From Bifidobacterium sp. ESL0784 (GTDB lineage: Bacteria > Actinomycetota > Actinomycetes > Actinomycetales > Bifidobacteriaceae), in NCBI RefSeq assembly GCF_029433295.1, contig NZ_JAQTHV010000004.1, positions 1 through 64,000 on the forward strand: a DNA stretch of 64,000 bases, given 5' to 3'. Made by a program: the position numbers and the translations under genes. The notes under the pieces are model-generated. The model was not told the DNA's origin and searched no databases. It worked only from the letters and a program-made list of their open reading frames with translations. Shown here in pieces: positions 56,148 through 64,000 of this stretch. How positions within the stretch are numbered: the first letter of the stretch is position 1; each line of letters opens with the position of its first letter.

Positions 56148-56405
56148 GTGCTTAAACGGACGTTTGAAAAGAACGGTGAACCCTACGACTTGTTGGTTTC
56201 CGAACCGCAACAGGCGGATTCCGGGGAATTTTGGACGAAAGTGACGTTGGAGCATGACAGCGATATCGTATGGTCGCATCAAATCGGGGGTATCGACGGT
56301 GTTCAATCGACGTTGCTGGCTTTGGGGCTTGCGCGTAGGTTGCTCGAAAGCGATGGTGGCTTCACGTTCCTTGACAATGAAGACCTGATGCTTCCTGATT
56401 TTTAG
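56148..56405 (+). CDS. Small conserved-looking protein of unknown function
   Basis: An 85-aa acidic protein, last of the nine-gene string, 23 bp after DUF3180. It contains SDIVWSHQIGGIDGVQSTLLALGLARRLL, which loosely resembles a DUF6968-type core (GVDxxQALxLAL); I am not sure. GTG 56148 follows AAAGGA at about 9 nt. A perfect 15-bp hairpin follows. Confidence 0.6.
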   Translation: MLKRTFEKNGEPYDLLVSEPQQADSGEFWTKVTLEHDSDIVWSHQIGGIDGVQSTLLALGLARRLLESDGGFTFLDNEDLMLPDF

Positions 56406-56428
56406 AGTAAAAGGGTTATAACATATAA

Positions 56429-56478
56429 AATTCGACGGATGGATTAGCCTGAACCTTTCCATCCGTCGAATTATTTGG
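56429..56478. terminator. Bidirectional terminator
   Basis: Perfect 15-bp arms (56429-56443 and 56458-56472), with A-rich sequence on the left and TTATTT on the right. It serves both the plus-strand string and minus-strand tesB. Confidence 0.85.
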
Positions 56479-56497
56479 TTCCAATAAGCGACGAGAT

Positions 56498-57424
56498 CTA
56501 CTTTTTCTTTTCGTCTTTCTTTTCCGGGACTCGGATGGTGGCTTCCTGTGTCATCGCCGCCAGAAGCCTACCGTCAGCCGAATAGACCTTGGCGATGCCC
56601 AATGCGCGGCCGTGGCCGGCGACCGGAGCATCCTGCACGTAAAGATGCCATTCGTTCATGTCGATATTGTCATACCACCACATCGAGTGATCGATTGAAG
56701 CATAGAAAATGCCCGGCGTGGAAATGCTCAGACCTGCGCGGCGCAGATCCGGCTCCATCATCACCTGGTCGCACTCGAGCGCCAGCAGCGCGCGGTAGAC
56801 GTTTTGCGACGCCTTGACCGGGCTGGCCATGCGCATCCAGACCATCTGCTTGCCAGAATCCTTGTTGGCACTTTCCTTGTCGGGCTCGAGCATCACGGTC
56901 GGGCCGATGTGGCGGATGTCGAACGGCGACTGAGAGGCATAGTATTTGGCGAACCCGGATTTTTCGGCGTAAGGTTCCATCAGGTCCTTGGCACTGGTGA
57001 GCGTTTCCGGGTCCGGCAGATTTTTAGGCATATCGTCGTTGAACTCCACACCGGCTTGCCCGGCTTTCTGCAGGCTCACCGTGGCAGTGAAGAGTAGCTG
57101 ATTGCCCTGCTTGGCGTCCACGCGGCGAGTGGAGAAGGAACGGCCGTCGCGCAGCGATTCGACCTCGTAGCGGGTCTCCTCGTCGAGCTTGCCGACCTTG
57201 ATGAACGTGGCATGGACGGAATTGGCCACCTTGTCATCGTCGGCGGTGTCGGCCGCGGCGATGATGGCCTGAGCCGTCATCTGGCCGCCGTAGATGCGTT
57301 CGGTGGGGTAGTAGAGGTTCGTGGCGTCATGGAAGACGGTGCGTCCGCCTTGCTCCTGCCCGGCCTTCAGCTTGAGCGCCTCAACCGCTTCCTGCGCTGC
57401 GTCGCCTGCCTTGACTTTCGCCAT
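56498..57424 (-). CDS. tesB: Acyl-CoA thioesterase II
   Basis: A 308-aa double hot-dog thioesterase hydrolysing acyl-CoA to free fatty acid and CoA. First hot-dog: TERIYGGQMTAQAIIAAADT and SVHATFIKVGK, with RDGRSFSTRRVDAKQ. Second: STPGIFYASIDHSMWWYDNIDMNEWHLY, with the Asp of the catalytic triad in SIDHS and the downstream Gln/Thr partner in AAMTQEATIR. ATG 57424 lies after GAGGAG. The Lys/Glu-rich C-terminus (PEKKDEKKK) is a tail. Confidence 0.94.
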   Translation of the reverse strand: MAKVKAGDAAQEAVEALKLKAGQEQGGRTVFHDATNLYYPTERIYGGQMTAQAIIAAADTADDDKVANSVHATFIKVGKLDEETRYEVESLRDGRSFSTRRVDAKQGNQLLFTATVSLQKAGQAGVEFNDDMPKNLPDPETLTSAKDLMEPYAEKSGFAKYYASQSPFDIRHIGPTVMLEPDKESANKDSGKQMVWMRMASPVKASQNVYRALLALECDQVMMEPDLRRAGLSISTPGIFYASIDHSMWWYDNIDMNEWHLYVQDAPVAGHGRALGIAKVYSADGRLLAAMTQEATIRVPEKKDEKKK

Positions 57425-57537
57425 GTCACTCCTCGATTCTGTCGAATTAACGCTTATGTGAGTCTATCCGCGCCGCCCAACTTTTAGCCCGAATTTCGCC
57501 AGTATCTGAACCTGTTGGATTTTCATAGAGCTGTGAT

Positions 57538-57572
57538 AAAAACGGTGCCCCGACCATAGAATCGGGGCACCG
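57538..57572 (-). terminator. Intrinsic terminator of ettA
   Basis: On the minus strand CGGTGCCCCGA (57562-57572) pairs with TCGGGGCACCG (57543-57553) and is followed by TTTTTATC. It lies 22 bp past the ettA stop. Confidence 0.88.
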
Positions 57573-57593
57573 TCAATGTTTCTGTTATTCAGC

Positions 57594-59270
<1,677 letters not shown>

Positions 59271-59597
59271 GTATTCGTTCCTTCGTTCTGATGTGTGCTA
59301 TGTCTCATTGCGTTTCAAACATTCCGCAAGGTTTGCTCTACCCGCGGATTCAAGCCAATTTTGGCATATCGAGTAGACGTTTCAAGCATGGTTTCGCCTT
59401 CCGTTCAATGTTGGTTTTGCATATTTTGTCAAGAAATGACGCTTACTTGGGAACAAAAGGCGGCGGTGATATGTTGGGTCTGGTAATGTGCTCGTTTCAA
59501 CCTGTATGTCGTTAAGTCATACGATAGGCGGTTTCGGATATGGCGGACACGACTGGCGGATTGAGAAGTACTGGTAACCCGTGAAGGGAGCGGCACG
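59271..59597. other. Divergent intergenic region
   Basis: About 327 bp between ettA and the TIM-barrel gene. A GAAGGGAG ribosome binding site lies 7 nt before ATG 59598. Promoters for both genes should be here, but no convincing -35/-10 pair and no repeats were found. Confidence 0.5.
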
Positions 59598-60488
59598 ATG
59601 GAACAGGAACTGACCAACTTTCGGGCGAACCTGCCTGAGGCTTTGCCTATTGAGAATCCTCTGAGCTCGGCTGATGCCCGGGTGCCGGTCGAAATCGAAC
59701 AATCCTCCGGACTGCTCCTGGAGGGTAAGCGCCTGCGTTCGTTCGCCTATACCACCGACGCTGCTGTAATACATAATACCAATGCCGACGCCATTCTCGC
59801 CGTCTATCCGTTCACCGGCCAGCCGGTCATCAACCAGGCCGTGCTTTCCGTGGCGCAGGCCCCGGTTTTCGTCGGTGTCGGCGGAGGCACCACCACCGGC
59901 ACGCGCGTCCTCGAGCTCGCCGTATTCGCCGAGATGCAAGGTGTTGCCGGCGTCGTGCTCAACGCTCCCAGCGAGGTCGAGATCGTCCGCGAGGTCGCCA
60001 TGACCGTGCATGTTCCCGTGATGGCCACGGTCGTTCAGTGGGATGATATGGTGCAGCGCAAGATCGAGGCGGGCGCCAAGATCATCAACGTCGCCGCCGG
60101 CAGGAACACCGCTGAAGTTGTCGCCCACGTCAAGGACCGTTACCCGGAGATTCCGGTGGTCGCCAGTTCCGGCGGTTCGGCCGAATCGATCCGTGAGACC
60201 ATCGAGGCCGGCGCCAACGCGCTTTCGTGGACCCCGCCGAGCGCTGCTGACCTGCAGAAGCAGATGATGGATCGTTACCGTCGTGGCGAAACCGGCCATA
60301 CCGATGGCGCCCAGAGTGCCCCGAATGCCCCGTTTGCCAACGTCAACGCGAACGGTACGGCCAAGAGTTTCTACACCTCCACAGCCAGCATGGGTCACCC
60401 TTACACGGATGTGCCGCCGGCCAAACAGCCGAGCCCGCGCCACAAGAAGCAGACCCCGCCGAATGGGACCATCGTCGAATCGAACTGA
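59598..60488 (+). CDS. TIM-barrel protein of unknown function
   Basis: A 296-aa cytoplasmic protein. Residues about 50-228 alternate beta strands and helices in TIM-barrel order and end with a phosphate-binding-like pair: GAKIINVAAGRN and IPVVASSGGSAESIRETIEAGANAL, similar to the last strands of phosphate-binding barrels. Earlier GVGGGTTTGTRVLELAVFAEMQG is also loop-strand-like. The C-terminal 65 residues are disordered (Pro, Asn, Thr). ATG with GGGAG. I do not recognise the substrate. Convergent with the deformylase-like gene, 35 bp apart. Confidence 0.65.
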   Translation: MEQELTNFRANLPEALPIENPLSSADARVPVEIEQSSGLLLEGKRLRSFAYTTDAAVIHNTNADAILAVYPFTGQPVINQAVLSVAQAPVFVGVGGGTTTGTRVLELAVFAEMQGVAGVVLNAPSEVEIVREVAMTVHVPVMATVVQWDDMVQRKIEAGAKIINVAAGRNTAEVVAHVKDRYPEIPVVASSGGSAESIRETIEAGANALSWTPPSAADLQKQMMDRYRRGETGHTDGAQSAPNAPFANVNANGTAKSFYTSTASMGHPYTDVPPAKQPSPRHKKQTPPNGTIVESN

Positions 60489-60523
60489 GCGGGAAATTCG
60501 GAGTTCGGATTTTCGGCAACGTC

Positions 60524-60940
60524 TCAGATGAGCACGCCGTTGCAGTGATCGATTTCGTGCTGGATGATTTGTGCCGTCCAGCCGCTGAAATTGGCGATAC
60601 GCTCCTTGAATCTCCTATCTTGGTAACGTACCCGTATCGTCTCGAACCTTGTCGTCTTTCTGGTTGATTCAAGCGAAAGGCAGCCTTCCTCCGTTTCGTA
60701 CGGACCCGTCTTTTCGATGATTTCGGGATTGAACATCGTCATTACACGGCCGGTCAGCTCGTCGTTGAATGCGATAATTCGTTTGTGCTCGCCGATCATG
60801 TTCGCAGCCATGCCTACGCATCGTTCGGCATTCGCTTCGAGCGTATCCTTCAGATCCTGCGCGCAGCTCAAATCGTCCGGTGTGGCTGGGGAACTGGGCT
60901 GGGCGAGAAACGCTGGTGAAGTCATGATGGGTTGCTGCAT
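60524..60940 (-). CDS. Peptide deformylase-like protein
   Basis: A 138-aa metallohydrolase-like protein, shorter than typical Def (160-190). Motif 2 EGCLSL (metal Cys) and motif 3 QHEIDHCNG (HExxH metal site) are intact. Motif 1, normally GxGxAAxQ, reads CVGMAANMIG: the conserved Gln that stabilises the reaction intermediate is Met. This form recurs in short Firmicute-type deformylase homologues. Activity is therefore uncertain. ATG 60940 has AAAGGA at 8 nt; the frame extends upstream to 60985. It may be a second, accessory Def. Confidence 0.85.
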   Translation of the reverse strand: MQQPIMTSPAFLAQPSSPATPDDLSCAQDLKDTLEANAERCVGMAANMIGEHKRIIAFNDELTGRVMTMFNPEIIEKTGPYETEEGCLSLESTRKTTRFETIRVRYQDRRFKERIANFSGWTAQIIQHEIDHCNGVLI

Positions 60941-61156
60941 GGTGTCATCCTTTGTGAGTGGTCTGTGTCGTTCCTTGACTTCCAACGATAGTATTCAATT
61001 TTTATTACCACACGAATGCTGAATCCTCGCAGAAGAAGCAGGAATTGTCTCTATCGTCGTTGTGGGGCGCGTCTGATATAGTGAATTGTCCATTGAGAAG
61101 CCGGGGTCCGTTTACGTGTATGAGACAGGTCGGCTTCAATCTTTTGAAAGGCTATT

Positions 61157-63292
61157 GTGCCGAAGCGTCGTACTCATAAAAATAATTCAGACAACTCTGC
61201 CGATTTTAAGGGCGGAGACTATGCAGGCTCGGAAATGAATAATCCTGATTCCTATAACTCAACGAAATCCAAATCGAAACAGGTCGAAGAAGCGGCCGAA
61301 AGCGCTGCTGCGTACGCCAAGTCCGGCGATCAGCCCGAGCGCACCTTCGCCGAACTCGGCGTGCCGGGGCCGCTGGTAAGCGTCCTGGCCCGCGACGGCA
61401 AAACCGTCGCCTTCCCGATTCAAGCCGATACACTTGGTGATTCGCTGGCAGGGCGCGATGTGCTTGGCCGCGGTGAGACCGGAAGCGGCAAAACGCTGGC
61501 ATTCGCCATTCCGCTGGTCACTCGTCTTGGCGAACAGGGCGAAGGCGAGACCGCGATGCGCGATTTCAAACGCATGGACCGCAGCAACCGCAAGGCGCAG
61601 AAACGCGCGATGTTGCCTCATCCGCATGGGATGATTCTTGCTCCTACGCGCGAACTGGTCAACCAAATCAATGAGGTTGTGGCCCCACTTGCCGCCGCCT
61701 ACGACATGCAGACCGCCACCATCTACGGCGGGGTGAAATACAGCCGTCAGATTTCCGAACTCAAGGCCGGTGCCGAAATCATCGTTGCCTGTCCGGGGCG
61801 TCTTGAGGATTTGCTGCGTCAAGGCGCACTGTCCATCGAAGACGTTGAGGTTGCCGTGCTTGACGAGGCCGATGAAATGGCCGATATGGGCTTCCTGCCG
61901 TCCGTGCAGCGCCTGCTTGAGCAGGTTGACCCGAACGGCCAGCGCATGCTATTCTCCGCCACACTCGACCATGGCGTCGATAAGGTGGTCAAGCAATTCC
62001 TGCACGACCCGAAGATCCACGAGATTGCACCCGCCGACGCGCAGGTCGATACCATGACCCATCACGTTTTCGAGGTTTCGCAGGGCAACAAATATGAGGT
62101 CATCCGCGAGCTTGCCAGCGGCAAGGGCAAGCGCATCCTCTTCACCCGCACCAAATACCAGGCCAAGAAGATGGCCGACAAGCTCGTCAAGGAGGGCATC
62201 CCGGCAGTCGACTTGCAGGGTAACCTTTCGCAGAACCAGCGCGACCGGCACTTGGCCGCGTTCACTTCCGGGGATGTCAACGTGCTGGTGGCCACCGATG
62301 TGGCTGCGCGTGGCATCGACGTCAGCGACGTGGCGATGGTGGTGCAGACCGAGCCGCCCGAGGACTCCAAGTCGTTCCTGCATCGTTCGGGACGTACCGC
62401 ACGCGCGGGCGAATCTGGCGATGTGGTCACACTCGTTCTGCCTCAGCAGCGCCGTGATGCGCGTCAGATGCTGCATCGTGCCGGTATCAAGGCCAAGAGC
62501 CAGCAGGTTGTTCCGGGTTCCCCCGAACTTGAAGAGCTGGTGGGGGAGCACGCTCCGCTGGTCGAAGGCTGGACGCTGACCGTTCCGGTCGTCAACCGCA
62601 GGGCCGGACGCACCGGTCGCGGTGGGCGCAACGAGGGCCGCGGCGGGCGAGGCAGACGCGGCGGCTACGGGCGTAAGGATCGTGGCGGACGCCGTGACCG
62701 TAACAATCGGCATGAAGATTCCGGACGCTCGTTCAATAAACGCGGTCGTGACGATTCCGGCGAAGGCTTCAACGAGCGCGGCGGACATGACGGTGGATTC
62801 AATGATTCTCGAGATTTCAGCGATTCCCGCTCGCGTGGCGGACGCCGTGACGGGCATAAGAACCGCAACCCGCGTTACGATGATGGCCAAGGTCCGATTG
62901 ACGGCCGTTCTTCACGCGGTCATCGCGATGACCGTCGCTCACGCGATTTCTACGACGACGATTACCGCAAGGGCAGCGGCAAGCGTTCTCGCCATTCCGA
63001 TTATGATGATCGCGGCCAGCGCGGCGGCAAAGGCAAAGGCCGCTACGGCAAGCGTTCCGGCGGACGTAACGGCGGTTATTCCGAGGGCTATGGCGATTCC
63101 TACGGCTCCGGAAAGTCAAACCGTCACGGCGGCTATGGCAAGTCGGGCAGTCGTGGACGTGACGAGGGCTACGAAGGCCGTTCCGGCAATCGCGGACGCG
63201 ACGGCAACCGCAACCAGCGCTCCCGCAAGGCCGACGGCTTCCATCGCTCGCATGGCAAGCGCAACTCGACCCCGTTCCGTCGTTCCCGCTGA
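61157..63292 (+). CDS. DEAD-box RNA helicase with Arg/Gly-rich tail
   Basis: A 711-aa cytoplasmic ATP-dependent RNA helicase. Q-motif region FPIQADTL, Walker A RGETGSGKTLAF, PTRELVNQ, DEAD in VLDEADEMADMGFLP, SAT in LFSATLDHG, then FTRTKYQAKK, TDVAARGIDVSDV and HRSGRTARAG. From about 485 the chain becomes a 225-residue Arg/Gly/Asp/Ser-rich tail with RGG/RGR, SRG and GGY repeats, expected to bind RNA or drive condensation. GTG 61157 after AAAGG. Likely role: rRNA assembly or mRNA turnover in stress or cold. Confidence 0.94.
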   Translation: MPKRRTHKNNSDNSADFKGGDYAGSEMNNPDSYNSTKSKSKQVEEAAESAAAYAKSGDQPERTFAELGVPGPLVSVLARDGKTVAFPIQADTLGDSLAGRDVLGRGETGSGKTLAFAIPLVTRLGEQGEGETAMRDFKRMDRSNRKAQKRAMLPHPHGMILAPTRELVNQINEVVAPLAAAYDMQTATIYGGVKYSRQISELKAGAEIIVACPGRLEDLLRQGALSIEDVEVAVLDEADEMADMGFLPSVQRLLEQVDPNGQRMLFSATLDHGVDKVVKQFLHDPKIHEIAPADAQVDTMTHHVFEVSQGNKYEVIRELASGKGKRILFTRTKYQAKKMADKLVKEGIPAVDLQGNLSQNQRDRHLAAFTSGDVNVLVATDVAARGIDVSDVAMVVQTEPPEDSKSFLHRSGRTARAGESGDVVTLVLPQQRRDARQMLHRAGIKAKSQQVVPGSPELEELVGEHAPLVEGWTLTVPVVNRRAGRTGRGGRNEGRGGRGRRGGYGRKDRGGRRDRNNRHEDSGRSFNKRGRDDSGEGFNERGGHDGGFNDSRDFSDSRSRGGRRDGHKNRNPRYDDGQGPIDGRSSRGHRDDRRSRDFYDDDYRKGSGKRSRHSDYDDRGQRGGKGKGRYGKRSGGRNGGYSEGYGDSYGSGKSNRHGGYGKSGSRGRDEGYEGRSGNRGRDGNRNQRSRKADGFHRSHGKRNSTPFRRSR

Positions 63293-63348
63293 GAAGTGGT
63301 AGACGGCGGCTTGGTACTCGCTACTTGCCGGCCGCAACCTGATTTATC

Positions 63349-63382
63349 AAAGGTGTCATGGGATAACCCATGGCACCTTTTT
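63349..63382 (+). terminator. Intrinsic terminator of the helicase gene
   Basis: AAAGGTGTCATGGG (63349-63362) pairs with CCCATGGCACCTTT (63367-63380), with one T-G wobble, then TTTTT. Confidence 0.88.
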
Positions 63383-63494
63383 GTTGTCGTCAGAAAAGTG
63401 CGGGGTTGATCGTATAAAATGTGTTCTCTGACGTAGACACTGCGATTATGCTCGCATGTGAAATCGGGCAGGTACGGCGGATAGAGTTGTCATT

Positions 63495-64000
63495 GTGAAC
63501 AACGACGAGAATGGAATGCATAAGACGGGCTCGAGGAACGGTAATGGTAATACAAAAGTTCCTAGCTTGAATAAAGCAGAAGGTTCTTCGGTACCGCAGG
63601 CCATCGAAGTGCGTGGCGCTCGCGTCCATAATTTGCGAGACATCGATGTTTCCATTCCTTTGAATGAACTTGTCGGCATCGCGGGGGTTTCAGGTTCAGG
63701 CAAATCCTCGCTGGCGCTTGGCGTGCTATACGCCGAAGGTTCGCGGCGCTATCTTGACGCACTTTCGACCTACACCCGCCGGCGAATGACGCAGGCCGAG
63801 AAGCCACAGGTCGATTCGGTGCGGTTCATTCCGCCGGCTTTGGCGTTGCGTCAGCGGCCGGGCGTCGGTGGTATGCGTTCGACGTTCGGCACTTCCACCG
63901 AAACGTTGAACGTGCTCCGGTTGATGTTCTCGCGTCTGGCCTCACACCGTTGCCCGAACGGGCATTATCAAAAGCCGACGCTCGATGTCGCCGCCGAGAT
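63495..64000 (+). CDS. UvrA-like ABC ATPase, 5' part, cut by the window edge
   Basis: 168 codons visible from GTG 63495, with no stop before the edge. After a polar 38-residue leader comes [52 protein letters not shown], the UvrA Walker A region, followed by [19 protein letters not shown] and [11 protein letters not shown], which corresponds to the start of the UvrB-binding/insertion segment. HRCPNGHY may begin a zinc-finger-like pair. It resembles accessory UvrA-type proteins (UvrA2-like) as much as UvrA; the missing C-terminal part is needed to decide. Confidence 0.85.
   Translation, partial: MNNDENGMHKTGSRNGNGNTKVPSLNKAEGSSVPQAIEVRGARVHNLRDIDVSIPLNELVGIAGVSGSGKSSLALGVLYAEGSRRYLDALSTYTRRRMTQAEKPQVDSVRFIPPALALRQRPGVGGMRSTFGTSTETLNVLRLMFSRLASHRCPNGHYQKPTLDVAAE

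Overview
The window looks like chromosomal DNA of a Bifidobacterium-type actinobacterium. Evidence: many GTG/TTG starts, an actinobacterial tilS-hpt-ftsH-fol-DUF3180 gene order, two PspC-domain proteins, DUF4037/DUF4125 neighbours, and genes without ribosome binding sites whose -10 box sits 6-8 nt before the start codon. It also carries menA, two NDH-2 genes, cydABDC and a long-chain polyprenyl diphosphate synthase, a respiratory set absent from most human-gut bifidobacteria but described for the bee-associated B. asteroides group. I therefore infer an insect-associated or related respiring bifidobacterium. No species can be named from sequence reading alone. I saw no insertion sequence, prophage, CRISPR array or rRNA.

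Layout. 1-7900: an LADTG-anchored surface protein, a HAD-like protein that has lost its catalytic residues, and a PspC-type envelope-stress locus (sensor kinase and LuxR-type regulator, divergent from two membrane proteins). 8000-15400: a membrane-anchored alpha/beta hydrolase, the uncharacterised pair DUF4125 and TPR-DUF4037 nucleotidyltransferase, and a large GT-C-like membrane protein. 15480-33770: mostly housekeeping genes (tRNA-Pro, lysS, an MFS permease, menA, gpmA, phoU, manA, CHAP and NlpC/P60 cell-wall enzymes, a universal stress protein, OsmC, thyA, folA, a low-molecular-weight phosphatase, tRNA-Phe/Asp/Glu, trmB).

34140-44623: the respiratory block ndh-ndh-cydA-cydB-cydD-cydC, with a convergent polyprenyl diphosphate synthase. 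Together with menA it supports the model NADH -> NDH-2 -> menaquinone -> cytochrome bd -> O2. CydDC would support assembly of the oxidase. 44756-46372 holds an MgtC-like membrane protein and a glycosyltransferase on the minus strand. 46429-56405 is a tight string of nine plus-strand genes (AI-2E-type permease, GT2, PBP4-type peptidase, tilS, hpt, ftsH, a degenerate FolB-FolK-like protein, DUF3180, a small protein). 56498-64000: tesB, ettA, a TIM-barrel protein, a deformylase-like protein, a DEAD-box helicase with an Arg/Gly-rich tail, and the start of a UvrA-like ABC ATPase cut by the window edge.

Most notable: (1) a FolB-FolK-like protein kept at the folate locus after folE and folP are gone from that position and its own catalytic motifs have decayed; (2) the respiratory module with tandem NDH-2 paralogues and a CydD with a charged insertion of about 80 residues inside its ATPase domain; (3) a HAD pseudoenzyme; (4) helically phased repeats in the divergent PspC promoter; (5) the TPR-nucleotidyltransferase/DUF4125 pair of unknown function.
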